The notes: generated from the letters alone by a model not told the origin. Shown: positions 29,315-38,524, counted from the stretch's first letter. The stretch: DNA of 64,000 bases from Holophaga sp. (GCA_016715205.1 JADKBC010000049.1:434001-498000); one strand, 5' to 3'. Program-made: numbers and translations.

Positions 29315-29830
29315 TCATTTGCAGCGGAGGTAGAACCCTTCGAAGGCCACCTTCCAAGTCTTTCCGCCATCGGAGCTCTGTTCCCAAAGCTGCAGCACCC
29401 GGCCATCCGCCTGGGGCGTCCAGGTAATGCGCTCCGCCACGGTGCCTTCCTTGGTGGCGGTGGCGCCCCGAAGGACCATGCTGTTCCCCTCCGGGCCACC
29501 TTCCAGATCCAGAAACGACCCTTGGTGATCCAACCACGTTTGGCGCCAAAGGCCCTTGGTCGGCTGGTAGGCATTGAGGCTGGTGCCTTGGCCGCCCTTC
29601 GCGCCCTCCCAGTGCTCCTGCAGCACGGCGCCGTTCAAGCGTGGTTCGATGCGGTTATGGCCGAGCAGAACGCCCTCCCGGGAGCGCACTTCCCAGGTGC
29701 CGATCCAGAAATCAAAGGCTTGGTGCATGGCTTTCTCCTTCTGAATCGTGGCCGGGGGCGCAGGTGGTGGCAGGGACGGAGCCTGGGCGTAGAGCAACAG
29801 GCAGGGCAGGGACAACACGGCCGGGAACAT
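29315..29830 (-). CDS. Secreted DUF1579-like protein
   Basis: 171 aa. Signal peptide residues 1-18 (FPAVLSLPCLLLYAQA), then a calycin-like domain: FDFWIGTWEVRSREG, LNGAVLQEHWEGAKGG, RQTWLDHQG. The pattern resembles the DUF1579 family, whose function is unknown; the fold suggests ligand binding. It sits between bshC and the DUF4349 gene on the same strand. Confidence 0.65.
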   Translation of the reverse strand: MFPAVLSLPCLLLYAQAPSLPPPAPPATIQKEKAMHQAFDFWIGTWEVRSREGVLLGHNRIEPRLNGAVLQEHWEGAKGGQGTSLNAYQPTKGLWRQTWLDHQGSFLDLEGGPEGNSMVLRGATATKEGTVAERITWTPQADGRVLQLWEQSSDGGKTWKVAFEGFYLRCK

Positions 29831-29893
29831 GGCTGCCTCCAGGGCTCCAGCTTCCCCAGGCTCTGCTGGGCGAGCAAGGCCTCCAGGGGCGAA

Positions 29894-29933
29894 GGGCGAG
29901 GCTGGTGGGGTAGGACCCCGCCCAGCCTCGCCC
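29894..29933. promoter_or_regulatory. Long GC-rich hairpin downstream of the DUF4349 gene
   Basis: 29894-29911 and 29915-29933 form an almost perfect inverted repeat (one mismatch and one bulge) with a 3-nt loop. It lies between the DUF4349 stop and the DUF1579-like start. No T-run follows in either direction, so intrinsic termination is not shown; attenuation or mRNA stabilisation is possible. Confidence 0.45.
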
Positions 29934-29950
29934 CTGGGTGAGGGAAGGAT

Positions 29951-30889
29951 TCAGGAAAGCACGGTGATTTCCGGTGTGCGCGGATGGGCCGCACGCCAGC
30001 GGCGGAAGCCCCAGAACCCGAGTACCGAAAGCAGCAGCCACGGTGAGCACACGATCAGCACTTCGAGCACAAAGGCAAAGCTGGAGATCAAGCCGGACCG
30101 ACCATCCTTCAGAGCCCCCGCGATGGGTTCCCAGAGGGTGCGTTCGTTGAACTTCGGGGGCAGCGGCGGTTCGGCCACATCGGCGCGCAGGGTGGAGTAT
30201 TGGATCTGACCATCCATGGCGCGTTTTTGCGCTTCCATGCTTTCCAGCTCTTCCGTTACCTGGCTCAGGGCCTGCTCGGCCTCGATGACATCGGAGAGCT
30301 TGCCCGTGCGGTTGGCGATGAGCTCGCGCAGGCGGGTCGCGGCAATGCGCTTGTTGGCGCGCCGGGCTTCCAGATCGGCATAGGCGCGGGTGACATCCTC
30401 CACACTCACCTCCTCTTTCTTGACCGTGCCGAGGGTTTTGAATTCAGCGATGGCCCCGTCGAATTTTTCGGCCGCGATGCGCAGGGTGAGATCAGCCCTC
30501 TTGCGGCCACCCTCTTCATCGGTGATGCGTAGGTCGGCAAGGTAGCCGTAGCGCCCAGCCAGGGCCCGGCAGGCCTTCTCGAAGCGGGGGAAATCCTTCA
30601 CCTCCAGGCCCAGGCGGGCCGTGCGGATGAGCTTCTGGGGCAGGAGATCCAGCGAGGATTCCGTGGCAGAAGCTTTTCCGGCTGAAAATTTTAAGGACAA
30701 GGCCGAGGGCGGCGGAGGTGCGAAATTCATTTCCTCCCTCTCGCACATATCCACGCCCACGGTTTTCTTCACGATGTCCTGAACGTTGCGACGGAATGCG
30801 GTGGCGCCCACCAGGGCCAGCAGGGCTAGGATGCAACCGGTACCCACCAGGGCCCAGGTTTTCGGAGAAGTCATCGGGAACAATCGCAT
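29951..30889 (-). CDS. DUF4349 domain membrane protein
   Basis: 312 aa. N-terminal transmembrane helix (about 13-33), a periplasmic region with RLGLEVKDFPRFEKACRALA and two long helices about 160-215 (coiled coil), then a C-terminal transmembrane segment FAFVLEVLIVCSPWLLLSVLGFWGF near 267-291. This is the DUF4349 layout. Its function is unknown. The 35-aa peptide gene ends 10 bp upstream, and the TonB gene precedes that, so all three are probably one transcript. Confidence 0.8.
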   Translation of the reverse strand: MRLFPMTSPKTWALVGTGCILALLALVGATAFRRNVQDIVKKTVGVDMCEREEMNFAPPPPSALSLKFSAGKASATESSLDLLPQKLIRTARLGLEVKDFPRFEKACRALAGRYGYLADLRITDEEGGRKRADLTLRIAAEKFDGAIAEFKTLGTVKKEEVSVEDVTRAYADLEARRANKRIAATRLRELIANRTGKLSDVIEAEQALSQVTEELESMEAQKRAMDGQIQYSTLRADVAEPPLPPKFNERTLWEPIAGALKDGRSGLISSFAFVLEVLIVCSPWLLLSVLGFWGFRRWRAAHPRTPEITVLS

Positions 30890-30899
30890 GGGATGGCTT

Positions 30900-31007
30900 T
30901 CAGGGAAGGCCCATGGGCATGGCCCTGGGGAGATGGGTTACCCACAGGGCCAGGCCGAGCATGGCCGTGGAAATGGAGAGGAGGACGATCCAGCGAGGCA
31001 GGCGCAT
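30900..31007 (-). CDS. 35-aa single-pass membrane peptide
   Basis: Short gene between tonB-like and DUF4349 genes: starts MRLPRWIVLLSIS, then TAMLGLALWVTHLP, giving one likely transmembrane helix with a basic N-terminus. GGGAGG lies 5 nt before the ATG. The stop of the TonB gene is only 14 bp upstream and the DUF4349 start is 10 bp downstream, so it is placed like a real operon member. No known family recognised; it may be an unmatched small protein. Confidence 0.5.
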   Translation of the reverse strand: MRLPRWIVLLSISTAMLGLALWVTHLPRAMPMGLP

Positions 31008-31021
31008 GGCAGCCTCCCTAT

Positions 31022-31807
31022 TCACCGGAGGCGGAACACGATGGTGAGCCGGAATTGCGCCGAAACGGCTTGGCCATTCAGGCGGGCGGGTTCAAAGCGC
31101 CACATGCGTGCTACCCGCATGGCTTCCTGTTCGAGGGAGGGATGGGGGCCCGACAGCGCCTTGACCTCCGAAGGAATGCCGTGGGGATCCACGAGCATGA
31201 GGAGCACCACCTCACCCTGGACCTTGGCGAGTTTGGCGAGGGCGGGATACATGGGGTCCACCCGGGAAAGAATTCGCATCTGGTTGAATTCAAAATCCAC
31301 GGTGGTGGGGCCTGCGCCGGCAACTGTGCGGCTATCTTGCAGGCCCACTCCTGCCGGAGGCTGTGGCGTGCTGGCATTCTCTCCGTTGGTGAGCGAGGCG
31401 GAAAAATTGTTTTCCGTGGGCAGGCCCGTGGGTGTTACGGGAACCACGTTTGATGGGACCGGTGGTACCCACCCATCTGACCTAACCGGCGCCAACTTCG
31501 CGGTCAGAGCACGGAAATGCACCGGTGGCGGTGGTTTCACGGGGTTCAGCTCTACGTTGATATGGGGCGGGTCTGCGGGGACCACAAAGCCGTTGCCGCC
31601 GGTCTTGATGCCTCCAAGGTTGCTGACGCTCAGGCTGGGCGCCAGGGTCATGGCCAATCCGCAGCCTGCGTAGATGATGCACGCGCCCAGGAAACCCAGT
31701 CGGCGCGGGGCGGGAGGGGCCATGGCAAAGATGGCGTTGGGGGTGAGGGTGGGTGGCAAGGCTTCGATAGGCCGAAGGCTGCCCAGGGGCAGGGCGTGGG
31801 TGAACAT
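31022..31807 (-). CDS. TonB-family energy transducer protein
   Basis: 261 aa. N-terminal hydrophobic segment about 36-60, a proline-rich middle (NPVKPPPPVHF), and a C-terminal TonB domain from about 175: VDPMYPALAKLAKVQGEVVLLMLVDPHG, then WRFEPARLNGQAV. Couples inner-membrane proton force to outer-membrane transporters. GGAGG is 5 nt before ATG. No ExbB/ExbD neighbour is present. Confidence 0.85.
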   Translation of the reverse strand: MFTHALPLGSLRPIEALPPTLTPNAIFAMAPPAPRRLGFLGACIIYAGCGLAMTLAPSLSVSNLGGIKTGGNGFVVPADPPHINVELNPVKPPPPVHFRALTAKLAPVRSDGWVPPVPSNVVPVTPTGLPTENNFSASLTNGENASTPQPPAGVGLQDSRTVAGAGPTTVDFEFNQMRILSRVDPMYPALAKLAKVQGEVVLLMLVDPHGIPSEVKALSGPHPSLEQEAMRVARMWRFEPARLNGQAVSAQFRLTIVFRLR

Positions 31808-32256
31808 GGAAACCTCCTGTGGGGTGGGGATCCCGGTTCATCGAGGCCCACCCAGGAGATGGACGCCGCGCGTGGAATGGTCTCGGAGCCACGCAGCCTC
31901 GGGATCAATTCACGTCAGAGAGAAGGGGAAACTGGTTTGGCTTTTCCGCTTCTGCTCTCGATGTCCCAAAGACCGTTTGCACAGGTATCGGTTCGCCAGA
32001 GTGGGAGTCAATACGTCGCAAATAAAATTACGCGAACGTGGCGTTGACGGGGGTTTACCACGGGTTTGTCATGGGCTCAGGCGGTTCGTCGACAAGGATC
32101 AACAGGAAGCCACAAGGCGTCCGAAGCGGCGATTTCTAAGCGCTACTAAGCCTCTCAAGCTACTTCGCCTTCGCGAGGCAAATGTCCTTTTTTATGCAAA
32201 ACCAAGGGCTGGTTTTGGCAACGGTGCGCTTGTTGTACGCGCCGCAATTCCCATTT
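31808..32256. other. Gene-free interval of about 450 bp
   Basis: Between the divergently lying TonB and recO starts/ends (TonB start at 31807, recO stop at 32257). I see no convincing gene. The TonB promoter region is likely here; one weak candidate on the minus strand is TTGACT then GATACC 16 bp later (near 32009-31982). The stretch at 32040-32250 shows neither a T-tract terminator nor tRNA-like folds. Confidence 0.4.
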
Positions 32257-33000
32257 TCAGGTGAGCATGCGGTGAAGTACGTCGTAGCTGCCGACTTTGC
32301 CACCCAGCTCACGGATGAGGCGGCTGCGCAGGAGCTCGGTGATGACCCTTGCCGCTTCACTGCTGCTGGGGTCGGGCGCCTCTTCGGCTGGCGCGGTTCG
32401 CAGGAGGCGTAGGTATTCCCGGCTACCGGGGGGCAGGGCTTCCTGGAGATCCACCGGTGTGCATGCCGCGCAGCGCCAGCCGCGATCATCGGACAGCATC
32501 ACCAAGGGTGCCGAGTCATTGCCACAATAGCCGCAGGTGCGGGGATGGGGCAGCACGCCCAGGCAATGCAACAGCCAATGTTCAGCATAGGCCAGCACCG
32601 CCATGGCCTCATCGGGTCTGGCCTTGATGGACCGGCTGCAGGCCGAAAGCAGCCGAAAGAGGCGCTCGTCTTCCACACCCTCCCGGGCAATGCGATCAAA
32701 CAGGTCCGCCAGGCAGGCCACCACCAGATTGGACTCCAGATGCCCCAAGGTCAGTGGAGAATGCTGGAGTTCGCACCGGGTGATGCGCCGCACTTCCACC
32801 TGTTCTTTGCCAAAAAAACTCACCCGCACCAGCCCCAGCGGTTCGAAGGAGGACACCCACTTGGCAGCGGGCTTCTTGGCGCCCTTGGCCAGACCCACCA
32901 GGCGTTCCCCGTGCTCGGTGAGAAACGAGACGATGAGGCCGCCCTCCTGGAAGGGTGTGGGGCGAAGCACGATGGCTGCGTGCGTGCGGATCATGGTCAT
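32257..33000 (-). CDS. recO: DNA repair protein RecO
   Basis: 247 aa. OB-fold N-terminus (IVLRPTPFQEGGLIVSFLTEHGERL), then a helical domain with the RecO zinc site CGYCG ... CAAC near residues 155-180. RecO loads RecA with RecF/RecR during gap repair. Two closely spaced ATGs (33000, 32994) are possible starts. Confidence 0.9.
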   Translation of the reverse strand: MTMIRTHAAIVLRPTPFQEGGLIVSFLTEHGERLVGLAKGAKKPAAKWVSSFEPLGLVRVSFFGKEQVEVRRITRCELQHSPLTLGHLESNLVVACLADLFDRIAREGVEDERLFRLLSACSRSIKARPDEAMAVLAYAEHWLLHCLGVLPHPRTCGYCGNDSAPLVMLSDDRGWRCAACTPVDLQEALPPGSREYLRLLRTAPAEEAPDPSSSEAARVITELLRSRLIRELGGKVGSYDVLHRMLT

Positions 33001-33121
33001 GGATGTTCAGTGTGGGTGCGGAGGGCTGGAAAACAAAGATGGTCACCTGGGCTCGGATCGAAAACTTGGGGGACCCTCACGCAACTGGCCCCTGCCGCTA
33101 ACCTAGAAGGCGGAGCACCCC

Positions 33122-34891
33122 ATGGTTCGGATCTACCGCTTGGCAGTCCTTCTCTTCCTGCTGGTTTCCTGGGCACAGGGCCAGGAGACCACCCGGTTCC
33201 GGGTTTGGATGGGTGGGCAGGAAGTGGGGGGTCAGGAACTGGTGGCGTCCCGAACTGGGCACCAGGAGCGCATTGAGAACCGAGAATGGATACGTGTCGC
33301 GCGCCTGGGTACTGCTACGGAACAGAAGATTCACCAGACAGCTCTGCGCGGCGCCGATGGCGCCATGGAATTTACCTGGTCCCTGCAGCTTTCCCAGGAG
33401 CGCATGGAAGGCCGTGCCCTTTGGAATCCCGCCGAACCTCTGAAACTGCGTGTGCTTTTCAAGAATCTCCCTGAGCGCAGTGTGGCGCTGGAGGCAGGAA
33501 TCCTGCTGTGGCCCGGGGAGGTGGAGGCGCGCCTGAAAGAAGCCGCCCGCACCCTGCAGTCTGTAAAGATCCAGGGGTTCAAGCCAGCGCTCCAGCAATC
33601 CACTGAACTGGAATTGCGCGTGGTGGGGCGGGACCCCTTACCCGGCTTTCCGGATGCGGTGCGCTTTCAGGGGCGTAGCCGCGAAGGTGTCATGGTTTCG
33701 GAGACCGAGATGTGGATCTCTCCCACGGTGGGGGAACTCAAGGAAGCGGGTTCACCCGGCGGGCTAGCCATGGTGGCCCAGCGCGCAGAATTACCCATGC
33801 CTAACTTTGCGGCTGGCCCCGACGCTTTCACCCGGACCCTGAACCCCCTGCCGCCCCATCCCTTCCTGCCCTGGCTTGGGGAGGCCAACCTGCAGTGGAA
33901 GGGGCAGGGCGAGCAACGCTTGCCTGAAGATGAACAGCAGAAACGGGTGGGCCTCAATCGCCTTCGACTCATGCGAGCGGCGCTGCCCAACCAGATCGAA
34001 GCGGCGCAAGTGCCCGTGCGGGGGCGCCCCAGCGCGGAGGAGGCTTCCTTCCTGGCGCCTAGCTCCCTGCTGCAGTTCGAGGATCCACTTTTTGATGGAT
34101 TGATTGCGAGGTTGCGCCCGCCCGCCCAGGCCACCCGGTGGCAGTTGGCCCAGGCGGTGAATCGCTTTGTCTTCGACTGGATCGTGGAAAAGGATTACAC
34201 CGTTGGGTTTGCCTCGGCCCTCGAAGTGGTGCGCCATCCCCGAGGTGATTGCACTGAGCACACGGTGCTGGCCGTGGCCCTCCTGCGCAAACTGGGAGTA
34301 CCCGCAAGGGGCGTGTTGGGCTGGATTGGCACCGCGGAAGGCATGGGTCTGCATATTTGGGTGGAGGTTAGACTGCACACCCGCTGGGTGCCCCTGGACC
34401 CCACCTTCGACGAGGCACCTGCTTCCACCTTGCATCTGAAAGTTGGCACCACGGATCTGGCCGACTTGGGCAGCGTGGGTTGGGATACCGTGGCCACCCA
34501 GGTGGCTGGCGGCGCCTGGGTACCCGAGGCGCCCTGGGCGGAAGTTCTTCGAGTCGAATTGGACACCGTGTTGACACCGGCGCGGGAAGGGCTGCGTCTC
34601 AAAGGCGCGTCGTGGAAACTGGCTGATGGTGAGCTCAAGCTGCGATGGCGAGGTGTGCATCAGGTGATGGCCGTGCCGCGCCCTCACCCCACAGCCTTGA
34701 AGGTGACGCAGGTTTTTGAGAGTGCCCAAAGCCATCGGCGTGGCTGGTGGCACGCGGGGCAGCAGTGCCTTTGGATCAAGCTTGATGAAGGGCACTGGCT
34801 GCGGGTCTCAGACCTTGAGCAGGCCAGTGCGTTGGTGTTACTGGATCAGCTGGAATGGCTGCCCGTTTGGAATGCGGAGGGGCTCCGATGA
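33122..34891 (+). CDS. Secreted transglutaminase-like (papain-fold) protein
   Basis: 589 aa. Signal peptide (VLLFLLVSWAQGQ). A long beta-rich N-terminal part precedes a transglutaminase core at about 345-430: GDCTEHTVLAVALLRKLGVPARG with catalytic Cys near residue 375, HIWVEV and LDPTFDEA supplying His and Asp. Bacterial members are often peptidases or cross-linkers; the target is unknown. Overlaps the aldehyde dehydrogenase gene by ATGA, so the two are translationally coupled. Confidence 0.85.
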   Translation: MVRIYRLAVLLFLLVSWAQGQETTRFRVWMGGQEVGGQELVASRTGHQERIENREWIRVARLGTATEQKIHQTALRGADGAMEFTWSLQLSQERMEGRALWNPAEPLKLRVLFKNLPERSVALEAGILLWPGEVEARLKEAARTLQSVKIQGFKPALQQSTELELRVVGRDPLPGFPDAVRFQGRSREGVMVSETEMWISPTVGELKEAGSPGGLAMVAQRAELPMPNFAAGPDAFTRTLNPLPPHPFLPWLGEANLQWKGQGEQRLPEDEQQKRVGLNRLRLMRAALPNQIEAAQVPVRGRPSAEEASFLAPSSLLQFEDPLFDGLIARLRPPAQATRWQLAQAVNRFVFDWIVEKDYTVGFASALEVVRHPRGDCTEHTVLAVALLRKLGVPARGVLGWIGTAEGMGLHIWVEVRLHTRWVPLDPTFDEAPASTLHLKVGTTDLADLGSVGWDTVATQVAGGAWVPEAPWAEVLRVELDTVLTPAREGLRLKGASWKLADGELKLRWRGVHQVMAVPRPHPTALKVTQVFESAQSHRRGWWHAGQQCLWIKLDEGHWLRVSDLEQASALVLLDQLEWLPVWNAEGLR

Positions 34892-36216
34892 CCTTGGATT
34901 CTGAAATCACCCTGGAACGCTGTGTGACTGCCTTTGCGCACTGGCATAGCACTTCTCGCCTTGCGCGCCGCAATCTGCTGGAAGCCTGGCTTCAGCATTA
35001 CCGCCTGGCCACAGAGGAACTGGCGCACCTCATCACCCAGGAAACCGGCAAGCCCATCACCTTGGCCCAGGGCGAAGTGCAGCGGGGCGTGGCCACCCTT
35101 CAAGCCACCATCGAGGCCATTGGCACCTTCGGCGAGGAAGCGGTGCCCTACGATGTGATGGATGGCGCCGAAAGCTGCCGGGCCACCCTGCGGCGCTTCC
35201 CCCGGGGACCGGTGCTGGCCATTACTCCCTTCAACTTCCCGGTGAACCTGGCGCTGCATAAGCTCGCCCCGGCCCTGGGTGCTGGGTGCAGCGTCATCTG
35301 GAAGCCCTGTCCCCAGGCGCCTCGGCTCGCGACTCGTCTGTTTGAAATCTTCGAGGCAGCGCGGCGGTCCACGGGCGCGCCGGACCATGTGCTGCAACTC
35401 GCCCAGGTGGAACCGGCGGAGGCCGAAGCCCTGGCCACGGATGTGCGCGTCGCCGTGGTTAGTTTCACGGGCAGCGAACGGGTGGGCCTGCACCTGCAAG
35501 ACATCCTTCGTGGCAAGCCACTCACCCTGGAATTGGGCGGCAATGCGGCGGTGGTGTTGGATGCGGGCATCGATGCGGAATGGGCCGCCCAGCAATTGGC
35601 ACCCGCGGCGGTGGCAGGGGCGGGGCAGAGCTGCTGCAAGGCCCAGCGATTCTACGTCCACCGGGAATTATGGGATGCCTTCGTGCCCGCCTTCGTGGCG
35701 GCCGTGAAGGCCCTTCCCGTGGGCGACCCCATGGATCCAAAGGTGAGGGTGGGCCCACTCATCGATGAGGCCGCCGCGATTCGCATGGAGGCCGCCCTGG
35801 ATGCCGCCGTGGCCCAGGGCGCCCAGGTGCTGCTACGCGGCACTCGGCAGGGGAACTTGCTGCCACCGGCCGTTCTCACCGGGGTTGATGAAACGAATTT
35901 TCTGGTCTGCGAAGAATGCTTCTCGCCCATTTCCGTAATGATTCCGGTGGGCAGTTTTGAGGAAGGCCTCGAGAAGGCGAGTGCCACTCGGTTCGGCCTG
36001 CGTGCCTCGGCTTACAGTCGGGATGCTCGGCACCTGCAACGGGCCGCAACTCGCCTACGGGCCGGTGGGGTGCTGCTCAACCTGCCGCCCACCTTCCGCC
36101 TGGATGCCGCCCCCTTCGGGGGGCTAGGGCATTCCGGCAATGGCCTGGAAGGCCCACGGTGGGCCATGGAGACCTTCACCGAGGCCCGGCTCATTGTTGA
36201 GGGCCCAGCCCGTTAG
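34888..36216 (+). CDS. NAD(P)+-dependent aldehyde dehydrogenase family protein
   Basis: 442 aa. Motifs in order: FNFPVNLALHK near 110, SVIWKPCPQAP with the cofactor Lys, SFTGSERVG, general-base Glu in LELGGN near 215, and the catalytic loop GAGQSCCKAQR near 252 with Cys in place. PFGGLGHSGNGLEG near the end. It oxidises an aldehyde to its acid; substrate unknown. The start ATG overlaps the preceding stop by 1 bp ATGA-style. It is somewhat shorter than the about 480-aa family average. Confidence 0.88.
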   Translation: MTLDSEITLERCVTAFAHWHSTSRLARRNLLEAWLQHYRLATEELAHLITQETGKPITLAQGEVQRGVATLQATIEAIGTFGEEAVPYDVMDGAESCRATLRRFPRGPVLAITPFNFPVNLALHKLAPALGAGCSVIWKPCPQAPRLATRLFEIFEAARRSTGAPDHVLQLAQVEPAEAEALATDVRVAVVSFTGSERVGLHLQDILRGKPLTLELGGNAAVVLDAGIDAEWAAQQLAPAAVAGAGQSCCKAQRFYVHRELWDAFVPAFVAAVKALPVGDPMDPKVRVGPLIDEAAAIRMEAALDAAVAQGAQVLLRGTRQGNLLPPAVLTGVDETNFLVCEECFSPISVMIPVGSFEEGLEKASATRFGLRASAYSRDARHLQRAATRLRAGGVLLNLPPTFRLDAAPFGGLGHSGNGLEGPRWAMETFTEARLIVEGPAR

Positions 36217-36259
36217 GGTTGGAAATCCGCATCCGAAATTCGGCCTTGAAACCCTTGCC

Positions 36260-36300
36260 TTGACAACTACACTTTAATTCGTACTATTTTCCGTGTAGTT
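36260..36300 (+). promoter_or_regulatory. BlaI-gene promoter with flanking inverted-repeat operator
   Basis: Consensus -35 TTGACA (36260-36265), 16-bp spacer, -10 TACTAT (36282-36287). The perfect inverted repeat AACTACAC (36265-36272) and GTGTAGTT (36293-36300), 20 bp apart, straddles the -10. TACA/TGTA half-sites are typical of BlaI/MecI operators, so repressor autoregulation is likely. Confidence 0.6.
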
Positions 36301-36313
36301 ATCGCGAGGCCCC

Positions 36314-36706
36314 ATGCGACCACCCTTGAACCGACCCACCGATGTGGAACTCTCCATCCTTCGTGTGCTCTGGACCCTGGGCCCCGCCACCGTGCGGCAG
36401 GTGCACGACATGATCTGCGAGGATCGGGCGTCTTCCCTGGCCTACACCGCGGTGCTCAAGATGATGCAGACCATGGTGGACAAAGGACTGCTGGAACGGG
36501 ATGAACGCGACCGGTCCCATGTCTACCGCCCGGCCCAGGCCCGGGAGCACACCCTGGGACACCTGCTGGATGACCTGCTCGACCGGGCCTTTGGTGGCAG
36601 TGCGACCGATCTTTTCGCTACCGCGTTGGCCAGCCAGAAATTGAAGCCGAAGGATCGGGAGGAAGTGGCCCGCCTGCTGGCCCAGGCCAAGGAGCGGCGG
36701 TCATGA
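36314..36706 (+). CDS. BlaI/MecI/CopY-family transcriptional repressor
   Basis: 130 aa. Winged-helix domain (ELSILRVLWTLGPATVRQVH, then SSLAYTAVLKMMQTMVDKGLLE) and a C-terminal dimerising helix. In family members the repressor is cut by the linked M56 protease on signal. Its ATG lies just downstream of the matching inverted repeat; its stop overlaps the next start (ATGA at 36703). Confidence 0.9.
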   Translation: MRPPLNRPTDVELSILRVLWTLGPATVRQVHDMICEDRASSLAYTAVLKMMQTMVDKGLLERDERDRSHVYRPAQAREHTLGHLLDDLLDRAFGGSATDLFATALASQKLKPKDREEVARLLAQAKERRS

Positions 36707-38475
36707 CATCGCTACTCACCACCCCCCTGGCCTTGCGCATTGCGTGGACGTTGGTGCATTTCCTCTGGCAGGGCACCCTGCTGGGCCTCGTGGCGTGGGG
36801 CGGGTTTGCGGCCTTGAGGGGGCGAAACTCCCGCCTCCGTTACGGCATGGCTTGCACTTTCCTGGCGCTGTGCGCCCTGACTCCGCTGGCCACCTTTTTG
36901 TTGCTGGCCGGGCCCTCCGGAGGATCCCATTCCCTGCAGGCGCCCCTGGTGCTGGGCCTTGACCCGGCCTCTGTTCCCCCCGTGGGGAGCGCGATGGGCG
37001 TCGCGACATATTCCTGGCAGGCGCAGGTGCTGCCCTGGCTCCCCAGCCTGCTGATGGGCTGGATGATTGGTACCGCGTTGCTCGGGCTGCGCGCCGCGGG
37101 CGGCTGGTTCTGGCTTCAACATCTGCGCCGCCAAGCCTCGCCAGTTGTAGAGAACGGTTGGAGGGAGCGAGTAGAGGTGCTGGCCCTTCGTGCCGGTATC
37201 AAACGCACGGTGCGACTCCTGCAATCGGCTCGGGTTCGAACGCCCATGGCCCTCGGAGTGTTGCGCCCCGTGATCCTGGTGCCCCTAGGCTTTTTCGCGC
37301 AAGTGGATGCGCTCGGGGCTGAGGCAGTGCTGGCCCATGAATTGGCCCATTTACGCCGATTGGACCCCTTGGTGAACGGCCTGCAATGCCTCCTGGAAAC
37401 CCTGCTGTTCTTTCACCCTGCCGTGCATTTCATTTCCCGCCGCGTGCGCACAGAACGGGAATGCTGCTGTGATGACGAAGCCGTAATGGCCTGCGGCGAC
37501 GCCATCCTCTATGTCGAAACCTTGAGCCGCCTGGATGCCTTGCGCTCGCGGCCCCTTTCCCTGGTGCTTTCTGCCAGAGGAGGCAATCTCATGGAACGTA
37601 TCAAACGGCTGCTTTCACCAACGCCGGTCCCTCGCCTGGCAGTGCCTTCCCTGGCCCTGGTGCTGGTGGCCCTGGGTGCCACCGCACTTTTGGCCCAGGC
37701 CCCCAAGAAACCCTCGCCGCCGCCAGCCCCAAGCGCCGTGACCCCGCCGCCGGCGCCGTTGGCGGCACCTGCGCCGCCGCCACTCCCCGCTCCCGCCGCG
37801 CCCGTGGCTCCCCTTGCGGCCGATCCCTGGGGTGACAAGGGTGACCGCGCGCCCTTCCAACTCAGCGCAGAGTCCCTGCACGAGGCGATTTTGAAATTTG
37901 CCGAGGCGCGCAAACTGGACGCGGTGATCGGGTCGGGTATCCAGGATCGTCGCGGTGTTTTCATTTTCCGCCATTCTCCCTGGCGGGAGGCCCTGGATGG
38001 GCTTGCGAAAGCCCACGGTCTGGTCTGCGTGGTTCAGAATGGCATCCTGCGTGTGGCCTATCCCCAAGACCTGCAGAACGAGGCTCAGTGGGCACGACAG
38101 TTGGCCCCTCGCACGGAACCCCGGCAGTCGGTGGCGCCCGTCGCCCCAGAGGCTCCTCAATCTCCCGCACCGGAGGCCAGCAAGGCTACACACTCAACCG
38201 TCACGACCTATGTGCCCACGCGGCGCGTCAAGTTCACCCTGCGTCAAGGCAAGGAAGGGACCATCAAGCTGAGGATCGAAACCAGCCGTGTGTCCCGGGA
38301 GGAACTCCTGGAGGCGCTGCGCAAAATCGAACACCTGGCCAAGGCAGGGGTCGATGTTGATCGCCCCCTTCAAGGGGAGTGGGTATTACCCAGCAAAGAA
38401 GAGCATTCCACCGACATGCTCACCTTCGACCTGGATGGTGTCACGACGCAGTCCGTGCGAGAGCTCTACAAGTAG
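36703..38475 (+). CDS. BlaR1-like M56 membrane protease with secretin/TonB short-domain-like C-terminus
   Basis: 590 aa. Membrane helices about 10-35, 50-70 and 110-130, then the M56 zinc motif HELAH at 212-216 and ERECCCDDEAV near 253 (third zinc ligand Glu). Another hydrophobic stretch near 306-325, a Pro/Ala linker about 327-370, then at about 387-450 a domain resembling the STN (secretin and TonB N-terminus) fold: AILKFAEARKLDAV and REALDGLAKAHGL. There is no penicillin-binding sensor. Probably receives an unknown envelope signal and inactivates the BlaI repressor. Confidence 0.85.
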   Translation: MTSLLTTPLALRIAWTLVHFLWQGTLLGLVAWGGFAALRGRNSRLRYGMACTFLALCALTPLATFLLLAGPSGGSHSLQAPLVLGLDPASVPPVGSAMGVATYSWQAQVLPWLPSLLMGWMIGTALLGLRAAGGWFWLQHLRRQASPVVENGWRERVEVLALRAGIKRTVRLLQSARVRTPMALGVLRPVILVPLGFFAQVDALGAEAVLAHELAHLRRLDPLVNGLQCLLETLLFFHPAVHFISRRVRTERECCCDDEAVMACGDAILYVETLSRLDALRSRPLSLVLSARGGNLMERIKRLLSPTPVPRLAVPSLALVLVALGATALLAQAPKKPSPPPAPSAVTPPPAPLAAPAPPPLPAPAAPVAPLAADPWGDKGDRAPFQLSAESLHEAILKFAEARKLDAVIGSGIQDRRGVFIFRHSPWREALDGLAKAHGLVCVVQNGILRVAYPQDLQNEAQWARQLAPRTEPRQSVAPVAPEAPQSPAPEASKATHSTVTTYVPTRRVKFTLRQGKEGTIKLRIETSRVSREELLEALRKIEHLAKAGVDVDRPLQGEWVLPSKEEHSTDMLTFDLDGVTTQSVRELYK

Positions 38476-38524
38476 CCCACGGAAGAGGTGAACCCTCGAA
38501 CTCAGACAGGGGTTCGGGGGTGCC

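Noticed and set aside
34855..34887. Upstream start for aldehyde dehydrogenase
   Set aside because: Overlaps the transglutaminase gene; the ATGA overlap at 34888 is the natural start.
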